Shown: in pieces, positions 52,578 to 62,080 of the stretch | How positions within the stretch are numbered: position 1 is the stretch's first letter | Layout of the letters: every line of letters begins with the position of its first letter | Assembly: GCF_001747105.1 (NCBI RefSeq) | Contig: NZ_MDGQ01000005.1 | Coordinates: 1,054,001 to 1,118,000, forward strand | Length of the DNA stretch: 64,000 bases | Reading direction: 5' to 3' | From: Roseivirga misakiensis | GTDB lineage: Bacteria > Bacteroidota > Bacteroidia > Cytophagales > Cyclobacteriaceae | Translations under genes and position numbers: made by a program | Notes under the pieces: generated by a model | Told to the model about the DNA's origin: nothing | What the model saw: only the letters and a program-made list of their open reading frames with translations | Databases searched by the model: none

Positions 52578-54182
52578 CTATTGAGGTGTGGGTCTACCGG
52601 CAAGAATTTCTTCGTTGGCATAGTCCTCAAACTTCACGAAGTTTTCATTGAATTTAACCGCTAGTTTGTTGGCCTCCTTATCATAAGCCGATTTGTCTTC
52701 CCAAGTGTTTTTTGGGCTTAACAATTCGGTAGGTACATCAGGACACTCGTTCGGCATGGCTAAGCCAAAGACTTCGTGTGTGGTGTATGATACATCATCC
52801 AATTGTCCTTCTAGTGCAGCTGTGATCATGGCTCTTGTGTACTTCAGCTTCATTCTGCTTCCAGTACCATAAGCACCGCCAGACCATCCTGTATTCACTA
52901 ACCATACATTTACACCGGCTGCTTGCATTTTTTCACCAAGCATTTCGGCATACTTTGTAGGGTGTAATGGCATAAATGGTGCGCCAAAGCAGGCAGAAAA
53001 AGCTGCCACAGGTTCTGTAATACCAGCTTCAGTTCCAGCTACTTTTGCAGTATAACCAGAAATAAAGTGGAACATAGCCTGACCTGGAGTAAGTTTTGAA
53101 ATCGGAGGTAGGACACCTGAAGCATCACATGTTAAGAAGAAAATGTTTTTCGGATTTTCACCTACAGATGGTACCTGAATATTATCGATGTGATAAATAG
53201 GGTAGGATACGCGTGTATTTTCCGTGATCTCGCCGCTTTCGTAATCAGGTTCGTTGGAATCTCCTTTGAACGTAATGTTCTCTAATAAAGCACCTGGCTT
53301 GATGGCATTCCAGATGTCTGGTTCTTTTTCTTCCGTCAGGTCAATAACCTTTGCGTAGCAGCCACCTTCGAAATTGAATACTGTGTTTTCACTCGTCCAA
53401 CCGTGCTCGTCATCACCAATCAATTTTCTGTTCGGATCAGCCGATAATGTTGTTTTTCCAGTTCCCGAAAGACCGAAAAATATAGCAGTATCACCTTTTT
53501 CGCCCACATTGGCAGAACAATGCATCGCTAAAGTGTCTTTCTGATGCGGTAGAATAAAGTTCAAGGCAGAGAAAATACCTTTTTTCATTTCTCCAGTGTA
53601 ACCTGTACCTCCAACTAAGGCTATTTTTCTGCCAAAGTTTAAGATAGCGAAGTTGTGCTGACGAGTTCCATCACGATCCGGAACAGCCATAAAGCTAGGT
53701 GCACAAACTACAGTCCATTCTGGGTCGAAATTCTCGATTTCTTCCTCTGTTGGTCTAAGGAACATATTGTAGCAGAACATGTTGGACCAAGGGAATTCGG
53801 TAACTACACGTACGTTAGTTCTGTATTTTGGGTCTGCACAGACATAAGAATCACGTGCATAAATCTCTTTTCCTGAAAGGTATTCAGTTACTCTTTCGTA
53901 GAGGGCGTCAAACTTGGCAGGCTCAAATGGGATGTTAATATTTCCCCACCATACTGCATCTTTGGTAATATCATCTTTTACTATGAATCTATCTTGAGGC
54001 GATCGGCCAGTGAACTCACCAGTATTTACTGTCACTGCTCCCGTACTAGTTTCTTGAACCATTCCCTTTTCAAGAGATATTGTGGTCAATTCATCAGGAG
54101 TCAAATTCCAGTGTACTTTAGCATCTTTGATGCCTATTTCGCTTAGGTTAGATTTCTTGGATTCTATTCCAGTTTCTAGCAT
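52578..54182 (-). CDS. pckA: Phosphoenolpyruvate carboxykinase (ATP)
   Basis: The enzyme converts oxaloacetate and ATP to PEP, the first step of gluconeogenesis. The protein has 534 residues from the ATG at 54182. The frame is open for 37 more codons, but that part lacks family similarity and carries a TACTTTTG -7-like box (54226-54219). The P-loop GLSGTGKTTLS, the TGRSPQDRF N-terminal block, GDDEHGW and the GWSGGAYGTGSRM region match the ATP-dependent class. Confidence 0.95.
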   Translation of the reverse strand: MLETGIESKKSNLSEIGIKDAKVHWNLTPDELTTISLEKGMVQETSTGAVTVNTGEFTGRSPQDRFIVKDDITKDAVWWGNINIPFEPAKFDALYERVTEYLSGKEIYARDSYVCADPKYRTNVRVVTEFPWSNMFCYNMFLRPTEEEIENFDPEWTVVCAPSFMAVPDRDGTRQHNFAILNFGRKIALVGGTGYTGEMKKGIFSALNFILPHQKDTLAMHCSANVGEKGDTAIFFGLSGTGKTTLSADPNRKLIGDDEHGWTSENTVFNFEGGCYAKVIDLTEEKEPDIWNAIKPGALLENITFKGDSNEPDYESGEITENTRVSYPIYHIDNIQVPSVGENPKNIFFLTCDASGVLPPISKLTPGQAMFHFISGYTAKVAGTEAGITEPVAAFSACFGAPFMPLHPTKYAEMLGEKMQAAGVNVWLVNTGWSGGAYGTGSRMKLKYTRAMITAALEGQLDDVSYTTHEVFGLAMPNECPDVPTELLSPKNTWEDKSAYDKEANKLAVKFNENFVKFEDYANEEILAGRPTPQ

Positions 54183-54309
54183 AATTGTAATTCTTTTTGC
54201 TCTTTGTGAAAACGATTGCAAAAGTACAGAGAGGGAATTAAAAAACCGACATAAACCTATTGAAAAAGCATTATTTTGACACTTTTTTGACAAGTGGGCT
54301 TATTGTTCC

Positions 54310-54325
54310 GCAAAACACTTTTTGC
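54310..54325. promoter_or_regulatory. Hyphenated palindrome between pckA and the POT gene
   Basis: GCAAAA (54310-54315), four bases, and TTTTGC (54320-54325) form a symmetric site in the divergent promoter region. There is no adjacent long T-tract, so it is more likely a protein site than a terminator. It is short enough that chance is possible. Confidence 0.35.
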
Positions 54326-54405
54326 AGGCATTTAACCCAATGCATTTGTAAAATGTTTTGACGCATGTTAGATTCAAAGGTTATTCTAAAACGAAAAAAC
54401 TAAAT

Positions 54406-55947
54406 ATGTCAGATCAGAAGATGATTTGGGGGCATCCCCGAGGGCTAGCAACCCTGTTTTTCACAGAAATGTGGGAGCGCTTTAGCTACTATGGTATGCG
54501 TGCTCTGCTAATATTATTCATGGCTACAGCTGTTTCAGACGGTGGTTTGGGCTTTGATGATAAAACGTCAGGAGCAATTTATGGACTTTACACCATGGGA
54601 GTATACCTTTTGGCATTGCCTGGTGGCTGGCTAGCTGATAGACTTTTTGGTTTAAAGAAATCTGTTTGGTACGGAGGTCTTATTATTGCCTTGGGACACT
54701 TTACCATGGGAATTCCTGGTATTCTCCAACTTTTCTCAGATGCTGCAGAGAAAACTGAAATCACTGCACTTGATACCAACGCCTTTTTTCTTGGTTTAAT
54801 TCTGATCGTAATAGGTACTGGTTTATTGAAACCAAATATTAGCTCCATTGTAGGGCAATTGTATGCCCCAGGGGATAGTAAGAGAGATGCAGGTTTCTCA
54901 ATATTCTACATGGGAATCAACATCGGAGCATTAGTTGCACCAATTTTAACAAGTTCAGTCGCTGAGTATAACTGGCATTTAGGATTTGGTCTTGCTGGTT
55001 TTGGAATGGTTTTAGGCCTTATCCAGTATAAGTTAACGGCTACTTCAACTTTAGCTGATGTAGGAAATGCGCCAGTAATTACCACACCTGAGGAGCAAGA
55101 CTCCCAAAGCACGCTCAAGAAGGTAACGACGGCTGTAGTGGGTGTTGTTGGCCTGTTATTAGTTTTTATGTTTACGGGTGTTATTAACGTAAATGCAAGC
55201 GCTATTGCAAATGCTTCGGGTGTCGTTATTGCTATCGTAGCCTTCTCTTATTTAGGTTATATCATATTCTTAGGTGGTTTAGATCAAGCTGATAAAAAGA
55301 AGGTGATGGCGATGGGTATTGTCTTTATTTTCGGTGCCGTTTTCTGGTCAGGCTTTGAACAAGCAGGTTCTACACTCAATCTTTTTGCAGAACGATTTAC
55401 TGATCGATCAATTTTTGGTTGGGAAATGCCTGCTGGATGGTTCCAGTCTGTCAATTCTACTTTTATAATTTTGTTTGCTCCTTTCTTTGGCGCCATGTGG
55501 ATTTGGTTGGCAAGAAAGAATATGGAACCTAGCTCACCTCTTAAGTTCTTTTTTGGCCTGTTTGGTGTGGCTGCAGGATTCTTTGTAATGTATTTCGCAG
55601 CGAAAATTGCAGCATCGGGAGATATGGCTGCACCGACCTGGTTAATTTTCACCTACCTGTTCCATACTTGGGGTGAATTAAGTTTAAGCCCTGTAGGTTT
55701 GAGTTTAACTACTAAGCTTGCGCCTAAAGGTTATGGTGGCCAAATGATGGGGATATGGTTCCTGTCTGTGGCATTAGGTAACCTTTTAGCTGGTTTAATT
55801 GCTGGTGAAGCTAGTGGTGGAGACGCAGAAGCATTGGCCAATATGCCTTCGCAATACTTAACGATTGTATTAACAACGTTTGGGGCCGCGTTATTACTAC
55901 TTGCCCTAAATAAACCTCTTAGAAAATTAATGGGTGACGTCCACTAA
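54406..55947 (+). CDS. POT-family proton-dependent oligopeptide transporter
   Basis: This 513-residue peptide importer of the PTR2/POT branch of MFS has about fourteen helices. The proton-coupling ExxER motif is in FTEMWERFSYYGMRALL, and the second POT signature is GDSKRDAGFSIFYMGINIGA. The ATG at 54406 is chosen over a TTG at 54358. It is divergent from pckA, which fits growth on peptides and amino acids. A terminator follows. Confidence 0.94.
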   Translation: MSDQKMIWGHPRGLATLFFTEMWERFSYYGMRALLILFMATAVSDGGLGFDDKTSGAIYGLYTMGVYLLALPGGWLADRLFGLKKSVWYGGLIIALGHFTMGIPGILQLFSDAAEKTEITALDTNAFFLGLILIVIGTGLLKPNISSIVGQLYAPGDSKRDAGFSIFYMGINIGALVAPILTSSVAEYNWHLGFGLAGFGMVLGLIQYKLTATSTLADVGNAPVITTPEEQDSQSTLKKVTTAVVGVVGLLLVFMFTGVINVNASAIANASGVVIAIVAFSYLGYIIFLGGLDQADKKKVMAMGIVFIFGAVFWSGFEQAGSTLNLFAERFTDRSIFGWEMPAGWFQSVNSTFIILFAPFFGAMWIWLARKNMEPSSPLKFFFGLFGVAAGFFVMYFAAKIAASGDMAAPTWLIFTYLFHTWGELSLSPVGLSLTTKLAPKGYGGQMMGIWFLSVALGNLLAGLIAGEASGGDAEALANMPSQYLTIVLTTFGAALLLLALNKPLRKLMGDVH

Positions 55948-55960
55948 CCTGTAAAAATCG

Positions 55961-55996
55961 AAAAAAGCCCATCCGATTTTCGGATGGGCTTTTTTT
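55961..55996. terminator. Intrinsic bidirectional terminator
   Basis: A 15-bp stem (AAAAAAGCCCATCCG and its complement) with an ATTTT loop has T-runs on both strands. It serves the POT gene and the convergent KAS III gene ending at 56014. Confidence 0.93.
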
Positions 55997-56013
55997 GTGG
56001 CTAGGAGGAAAGT

Positions 56014-56958
56014 TTAGGCTTTCACTAACATAGCCCCACTGGAATAGCCACCGCCGAAAACAGTGATGACAGCAGTTTCATCCTTTTTCATCTCTTTAAA
56101 AATCTGAGAGTAGCCAATAGACGAACTAGCGGCACCTGTATTGCCCAGTTCTACCATATTAATCACGACCTTTTCCATCGGGAATTTCAGTGTTTCGGCA
56201 ATCACATTAATGATCCTGATATTGGCTTGGTGAGGGATCAAATAGTCCAGCTGATCAACTTTATAGCCGTTTTCCTCTAAAATATTTTGTGTCTTTTCTG
56301 ACATGAACGTGATAGCGTTGTAGAAAACATCACGGCCATCTGGCATTTCAATTCCACCATGTAAAGGTTTTAGACAAACACCACCTGGTCCTCTGCCAAT
56401 ATGGGCATGACCTTCGGTATTGATAGATAATACCTCGTGGTCGGTAGGTGAAACTCGTTCTTTCGAAACGAAAACTGCCGATGCGCCATCACCCCAAAGA
56501 TGTGCTGAAACGGGATCGTTTTCATTGACAAATGCCCAATTATGTTCGGCATTCACCACCAAAGCCCTACTGGCTTTTCCAGTCGCAAAATACCCCTCAA
56601 TAATCTCCATGGCATTTAAAAATGAACTACAAGCTGAAGAGATTGAAAAGACGATCGCCTTATCGATGTCATATTTTTGTTGCACTACATGCGCTAGCGT
56701 GCCTACGGTATCATACGGGGAATAAGTGGCGCCAATAATCAGGTCTACTTCCTTTATATCATAAGGAAGGTCTTTTAAACCCGCCTCAACGGCATCTAAG
56801 GCCATTGTATTGGTGTTTTCATCCGGGCCAGCCTTAACTCTAGTTTTAATGCCTGACTTACGAATGATGGTGGCATCATCCATACCATTCTTATCCATGA
56901 AGTAACTATTGTCAATAATTTCCGATGGGAGATAATTAGATGCTTTGTTGATGTACAT
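56014..56958 (-). CDS. KAS III family ketoacyl-ACP synthase (FabH paralogue)
   Basis: This 314-residue thiolase-fold enzyme has the triad C110 (SSACSSF), H243 (PHQANIR) and N273 (LGNTGAAS). It differs from the FabH at 15058 throughout and lacks its VVTNADLEK start, beginning MYINKASNYLPSEIIDN. Paralogues of this sort may use other acyl primers or make specialised lipids. No lipid or polyketide genes adjoin it, so the role stays open. Confidence 0.85.
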   Translation of the reverse strand: MYINKASNYLPSEIIDNSYFMDKNGMDDATIIRKSGIKTRVKAGPDENTNTMALDAVEAGLKDLPYDIKEVDLIIGATYSPYDTVGTLAHVVQQKYDIDKAIVFSISSACSSFLNAMEIIEGYFATGKASRALVVNAEHNWAFVNENDPVSAHLWGDGASAVFVSKERVSPTDHEVLSINTEGHAHIGRGPGGVCLKPLHGGIEMPDGRDVFYNAITFMSEKTQNILEENGYKVDQLDYLIPHQANIRIINVIAETLKFPMEKVVINMVELGNTGAASSSIGYSQIFKEMKKDETAVITVFGGGYSSGAMLVKA

Positions 56959-57168
56959 GTAATACGTCTAAGTTCTAAATGATCCTTATAAGAGTGGACA
57001 AAACTAGTTTGATTTGATTAATTCTCGGTCTCCGAACTAGAAATATCTTTGTTTCGGTGCCAAAAACCTTCCATACTGAGAATTTTAGAGCCTTTTTGAT
57101 TAGCTTCACCTTGAAGAACAATGCATTTCACCTACACAGGTGGACGCGATTAACCCAAAATATTGAAC

Positions 57169-60018
57169 ATGAATTATACATTTAAACGAGGTGTTCTGCT
57201 GATTGCCGCACTATTTTTTGTGCTATCGGCATGCGAGCAAAAGTCAGAGGATGCTGGTAGTGAGTTTTCGATCGACTTTGAGAAGTATACTCTTGACAAC
57301 GGTCTAGAAGTTGTTTTGCATAAAGATAATTCCGACCCCATGGTGGCGGTTAGTGTCCTTTATCATGTAGGCTCGAACAGAGAGAAACCAGGTAAAACTG
57401 GCTTTGCGCATTTCTTTGAGCATATGCTTTTCCAGAATTCAGAGAACGTTGGTGCTGGGAATTTTATTAAGACGATGAACGATCTTGGTGGAAGCTTCAA
57501 TGGTGGTACCTGGACGGATGGTACAGTTTATTTCGAAACTGTACCAAGCGATGCCTTAGAGAAAGTGCTTTGGATGGAGTCTGATAGGATGGGCTTTTTC
57601 ATCAATACAGTTTCCGAATGGGGACTTGAAAATGAAAAACAGGTAGTAAAGAACGAGAAAAGACAAGGTGTTGATAATAGACCTTACGGTCATAAGCAAT
57701 ACGTTCAGCTTGTAAACCTATATCCAGAAGGGCACCCTTACAGCTGGGACGTTATTGGTAGTTTGGAAGATTTACAAAATGCTACCATCGAAGATGTTAA
57801 GGAGTTCTATGAGAAATGGTATGGCGTAAACAATGCCACGCTAGTAATAGCTGGTGATATTGATGAAGAAGAAGCTAAAGCCTACGTCGAAAAGTATTTT
57901 GGCGAGTTAGAGCCGCGTGCTGAAGTAGAAGCGATCAAACCATGGCCAGCGACTTTGGAGACTAGCAAACTACTTTACCATGAAGATAAGTTCGCCAACG
58001 TACCTGATTTACATATGCTCTGGCCAACTGTTGAAAAGTATCACCCTGATATGTGGGCATTAGATTTACTAGGGCAGGTGCTTACAGATGGTAAAAATTC
58101 ACCACTTTATAAAGTGGTAGTAGAAGAAAAGAAATTGGCCCCAAGAGTTTCTACTTATAACAGCTCAAATGAAATTGCTGGTACTTTTAATATCACTGCC
58201 CGTGCTTTTGATGGGGTCAATTTAAATGACTTGAAAGCCGCATTTATGGAAGGCTTCGCCAAGTTTGAGGCAGATGGTGTTTCTGAATCTGATTTAGACA
58301 GGATTAAGATCGGTTTGGAAACAAGTCTTTACAATGCTGCCTCAAGTGTATTCAATAAAGCCTACCAAATGGCTGATTATAACACTTTTACTGGCGACCC
58401 TGGCTACTTCAAAAAGGATTTAGAGAACTCTATGAAGTTGACTAGCGAAGATATCATGCGTGTTTATAACAAATACATTAAGGGTAAGAACTTCTTAGCC
58501 ACGAGTTTTGTGCCGGCGGGTCAAAAAGAGTTGGTGCTTGAAGGTTCAGAGAAAGCTTCAGTGGTGGAAGAAGCTATTGTCCAAGGAGCAGAAGGAAACT
58601 TAGATCAGTACGATAAAGATGTAAAGTTTGAAAAGACGGCTTCAAAAATTGATCGCAGCCAGGCGCCACCTTTAAATGGTGAGTTGAGCTTTACGCCTCC
58701 ATCTATTGCCAAAGAATCCTTGAGTAACGGCATGCAGGTATATCATATTTACCAAGATGAACTTCCTATGGCCCAGTTCAGCATTCGTATTAAGGGTGGG
58801 ATGTTCTTAGACGATCCAAATAAAATCGGCACAGCTGCTCTTTTAGACAATATGCTCATGGAAGGCACAGCCAATAAGACGCCTAGCGAGTTAGAAGAAG
58901 CGATCGGTCAATTAGGAGCCAATGTGTTTGTTTCTACTTCCAGAGAGTATATTACCATTTCTGGAAATTGCTTGGCCAAGAATTACGAAAAGGTGCTGGC
59001 TTTGGTAGAAGAGATTGTGACCGAACCTCGATGGGATGAAGCTGAATTTGAAAGAATCAAAAGTTCTGCGCTGAACTCAATTCAACAAAGCGGTGCTAAC
59101 CCGAACGCTATCGCTTCCAGAATTTTCAATGAAGTGCTTTATGGTGAAGATCATATTTTTGCTAATCCGGTGTCAGGTACAATGAACTCCGTGTCAGGGA
59201 TTACACTAGATGATCTAAAAGCGTATTACGAGAAGAATTTCTCTCCTTCTTTGGCTTCCTTTCACTTTGTAGGTGCTTTGAATAAAGAGGATGTGGTAAA
59301 CTCATTGTCCATTTTCTCTGATTGGGAGGCTAAAGATGTAGATTTCCCTTCTTATGAAATAAAGACAAAAGATGATGGCTCTAGAATCTATTTTGTTGAT
59401 TATCCAGACGCAAAACAGTCTGTTTTGAATATTGGTAGAGTGAGTATGGCTGGTGATAATAAAGATTATGCAGCGGCTACTATGGCTAATTATCGCTTAG
59501 GCGCAGGCTCTGGTTCTATTCTGTTTAGAAAACTAAGATTGGAAAAAGGCTATACATATGGCGCTTACTCTAACTACGGTAGACAATTGAATGGAACTAC
59601 ATTTACCGCGGCATCTAGTGTGAGAAGTAATGTGACTAAAGAGTCTGTTCAACTTTTTAAAGAGATTCTGGATAACTACGGAGATGAGTTTTCTGAAGAA
59701 GATATGGAAGCGACTAAAACTTCTATCCTGAGAAGCAATACTCAATCTTATGAAACGCTCGGCAGCTTGGTAGGTATCCTTCAGAATATCTCTACATATG
59801 ACTTGCCTTTGGATTATGTGCAGAAGGATGAAACGACGCTCAAATCAATGGACGTTAACGAAGCCAAGCGATTAATTTCTGAGTATATGAACCCTGATGA
59901 CTTAATTTATGTGGTGGTTGGCGATGGTAAGACACAACTGAATCGATTAAATAATTTAGGTTTAGGTAAGCCGATCGTTGTGAATAAAGACAAGGATAAA
60001 CTGACAATTGATAAATAG
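57169..60018 (+). CDS. M16-family (insulinase-like) zinc protease, lipoprotein
   Basis: The protein has 949 residues from the ATG at 57169; a TTG lies two codons upstream. The lipobox LSAC makes C22 the lipid anchor. The first M16 half has the inverted zinc motif HFFEH (H81, E84, H85) and a distal Glu near E163 (VVKNEKRQ). The second half (from about residue 500) is homologous but has DNMLMEG in place of HxxEH, so it is the usual inactive partner domain. It degrades peptides at the envelope. A terminator follows at 60044. Confidence 0.92.
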   Translation: MNYTFKRGVLLIAALFFVLSACEQKSEDAGSEFSIDFEKYTLDNGLEVVLHKDNSDPMVAVSVLYHVGSNREKPGKTGFAHFFEHMLFQNSENVGAGNFIKTMNDLGGSFNGGTWTDGTVYFETVPSDALEKVLWMESDRMGFFINTVSEWGLENEKQVVKNEKRQGVDNRPYGHKQYVQLVNLYPEGHPYSWDVIGSLEDLQNATIEDVKEFYEKWYGVNNATLVIAGDIDEEEAKAYVEKYFGELEPRAEVEAIKPWPATLETSKLLYHEDKFANVPDLHMLWPTVEKYHPDMWALDLLGQVLTDGKNSPLYKVVVEEKKLAPRVSTYNSSNEIAGTFNITARAFDGVNLNDLKAAFMEGFAKFEADGVSESDLDRIKIGLETSLYNAASSVFNKAYQMADYNTFTGDPGYFKKDLENSMKLTSEDIMRVYNKYIKGKNFLATSFVPAGQKELVLEGSEKASVVEEAIVQGAEGNLDQYDKDVKFEKTASKIDRSQAPPLNGELSFTPPSIAKESLSNGMQVYHIYQDELPMAQFSIRIKGGMFLDDPNKIGTAALLDNMLMEGTANKTPSELEEAIGQLGANVFVSTSREYITISGNCLAKNYEKVLALVEEIVTEPRWDEAEFERIKSSALNSIQQSGANPNAIASRIFNEVLYGEDHIFANPVSGTMNSVSGITLDDLKAYYEKNFSPSLASFHFVGALNKEDVVNSLSIFSDWEAKDVDFPSYEIKTKDDGSRIYFVDYPDAKQSVLNIGRVSMAGDNKDYAAATMANYRLGAGSGSILFRKLRLEKGYTYGAYSNYGRQLNGTTFTAASSVRSNVTKESVQLFKEILDNYGDEFSEEDMEATKTSILRSNTQSYETLGSLVGILQNISTYDLPLDYVQKDETTLKSMDVNEAKRLISEYMNPDDLIYVVVGDGKTQLNRLNNLGLGKPIVVNKDKDKLTIDK

Positions 60019-60043
60019 TCAATTGGCAAATAAAGGATCCGTA

Positions 60044-60079
60044 AAAAGACCTTCACTATTGATAGTGGAGGCTTTTTTC
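60044..60079 (+). terminator. Intrinsic terminator of the M16 gene
   Basis: A stem CCTTCACTA/TAGTGGAGG (one G-T pair) with a TTGA loop sits inside an AAAAG/CTTTTTT extension. Confidence 0.85.
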
Positions 60080-60100
60080 TTTTCTAGAGCGCAATTCTAT

Positions 60101-60691
60101 TTATTTAGAAGCTATGGTTTGGTGCACAATATTTTGCAGTGCAGGTACGATCTCAGCCGTAAACCATGGGTTTTTTCTCATCCAAATACCATTTCTTGGT
60201 GATGGATGAACCAATGGCATATACTTGGGTAGGTATGCCTTGTAGTTCTCTACGGTTTCTGTTAAAGTTTTCTTCCTCTTATCTCCTAAATAATACTGTT
60301 GTGCATACAGACCAATGAGCAAGATAAGCTTGACACTTTTCAAATGATCAAAAAGCTGATGATGCCATAAAGGGGCACACTCTGGTCTAGGTGGAAGATC
60401 ACCGGATTTGCCTTTTCCGGGATAACAGAAGCCCATTGGTACTATACCAAAAATTTGCGGGTCGTAGAATTGTTCATCTGTAACGCCAAGCCACTTTCTT
60501 AGATTTTTTCCAGACGCGTCATCCCATGGAATACCACTATGATGCACTTTGGTACCGGGAGCTTGGCCTATGATCAGGATTTGAGATTGTTCGCTAACCG
60601 ATACAACTGGATTAGGGCCATGCGATAGTTGATCAGCACATACCTGACACGATTTGATATCACTTAGTATAGTCTCGAATGATTTAGTCAT
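60101..60691 (-). CDS. Fe-S uracil-DNA glycosylase superfamily protein
   Basis: The protein has 196 residues. Four cysteines, C15, C18, C89 and C105, have the spacing of the [4Fe-4S] cluster of family 4 uracil-DNA glycosylases. Motif 1 is GQAPGTKVHHSGIPW, with Gln where family 4 usually has Glu, and motif 2 is HPSPRN rather than the family 4 HPA type. It probably removes uracil or another deaminated base from DNA, but the changed motifs mean a different substrate range is possible. It is followed, in its own direction, only by the M16 terminator region. Confidence 0.82.
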   Translation of the reverse strand: MTKSFETILSDIKSCQVCADQLSHGPNPVVSVSEQSQILIIGQAPGTKVHHSGIPWDDASGKNLRKWLGVTDEQFYDPQIFGIVPMGFCYPGKGKSGDLPPRPECAPLWHHQLFDHLKSVKLILLIGLYAQQYYLGDKRKKTLTETVENYKAYLPKYMPLVHPSPRNGIWMRKNPWFTAEIVPALQNIVHQTIASK

Positions 60692-60733
60692 AGGTGTCTA
60701 TTAAAGGGGCTTTTTCCTTAAATAGTTCGTTCA

Positions 60734-62038
60734 TCATGTCTTTACCACTGCTTTTTTTAGCTTGAACAACCGAAACGACAGGACGAAAATGACCAACAAC
60801 AAGATGGCTGCTATATAAAAGGTGACATTCCCGACCGCACCAAACAACCATCCGCCAAGAACAAGCCCCACTATACTTGCCAGGCTACCGGCACTGTTTG
60901 CAACACCTTGTACTGCTCCTTGCTGCTCTTTCCCAGCATATTTAGCCACCAATGACAGGAAGGATGGCCACATAAGGCCGTTGCCCAAAGCAAAAAATAC
61001 AAGAGAGGTGTAAGTGATAAGAATATTGGTTGATCCGATGAGTAAAAAATTGATCACGAGTAAGAAACTACCAATTGTGATTAGGGTTTCTTCGGAGGTT
61101 TTTTTAGATACTGCACTGAGAATTGGTCCTTGCACTAAAATCATCAGGCCACTCATAATGGAGAAAAATATCCCTAATTCAAATGCAGTCCATTCTAAGG
61201 TGCCCAGGGCATGCATAGGGAATGAGACGTAGAAAAAGCTAAAACCTAAGAATGTAAGGAAATAGATTACGAGCATGAAGGGGATGTTTTTAACCTTCAA
61301 AACAGACTTTAACCCCTTATCTGGGCAGTCTTCTACTTCGTAACAGTCTTTTTGTTCTGACGCAAAAAGTTTTCTGATTTTGAATTGTTTGAGCGTGGGT
61401 TTTACAAGGTTCGCCTTTGTTTCCGGAAGCTTAAACCATATCACATATAGTGCGACCATTGAAATGAGAATGGCGGCACCTACAGGCAAAACCTCTTCGT
61501 ATTTGGTGGCGCCTAATACACCAGCTATTGATGGCCCTAAGATGAAGCCTAAACTGGACGACATGGCCATTTTACCAAAATTAGTTTTACGATTCTCTTC
61601 AGTAGAAACATCCGATAAGTAGGCATTAGCAACTGACACATTCCCGCCAGTAATTCCGTCCATAGCTCGGGCAAAAACAAGAATCAGGAGGGGGATCGTC
61701 AAAGAAAAACTACCGATCGCGGAGGCGTCAAAATTTATAAGGACAGTCTTCGGCGCAAATAGGGCAACCATAAAGATGAACCATGCGATCAAGGTGCCTA
61801 GTTGACTTAAAAAGAGGATTTTCCTTCTACCATAAGTGTCAGACCATCTCCCCATTAAAGGGGCGCCAAAGAATTGAAATGCTGGGTAGACGGCACCAAC
61901 TAGGCCATAGATGAACTCATTTCCTCCGAAGTCAGTCACCAAGAATACTAAAAAAGGTAGAATAATGCTATAACCCAATGTCCCGATGAAATTGACCATC
62001 AGGACTGGGGTTAGTGGAGCCTGTTTCGTTGAATTCAT
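60734..62038 (-). CDS. MFS transporter, TetA-like drug/proton antiporter group
   Basis: This 434-residue protein has twelve membrane helices. The MFS loop 2-3 signature GRWSDTYGRRK and the N-terminal TLGYSIILPFLVFLVTDFG segment place it near the Tet/multidrug exporter group. The central cytoplasmic loop is enlarged and contains CYEVEDCPDKG. It could export drugs or metabolites; resistance should not be assumed from family alone. Confidence 0.85.
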   Translation of the reverse strand: MNSTKQAPLTPVLMVNFIGTLGYSIILPFLVFLVTDFGGNEFIYGLVGAVYPAFQFFGAPLMGRWSDTYGRRKILFLSQLGTLIAWFIFMVALFAPKTVLINFDASAIGSFSLTIPLLILVFARAMDGITGGNVSVANAYLSDVSTEENRKTNFGKMAMSSSLGFILGPSIAGVLGATKYEEVLPVGAAILISMVALYVIWFKLPETKANLVKPTLKQFKIRKLFASEQKDCYEVEDCPDKGLKSVLKVKNIPFMLVIYFLTFLGFSFFYVSFPMHALGTLEWTAFELGIFFSIMSGLMILVQGPILSAVSKKTSEETLITIGSFLLVINFLLIGSTNILITYTSLVFFALGNGLMWPSFLSLVAKYAGKEQQGAVQGVANSAGSLASIVGLVLGGWLFGAVGNVTFYIAAILLLVIFVLSFRLFKLKKAVVKT

Positions 62039-62080
62039 ATGGTTTAATAAGCCGACTCGATAAGTGTATGCCCTATCAAG

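Noticed and set aside
54219-54226. TACTTTTG box before pckA as a complete promoter
   Set aside because: The -7 box is perfect, but no TTG lies at the right distance on that strand; it was kept only as support for the pckA start.
52578-54293. pckA starting 37 codons upstream of the chosen ATG
   Set aside because: The extra residues have no family similarity, a -7-like box lies within them, and the ATG at 54182 fits the usual length.
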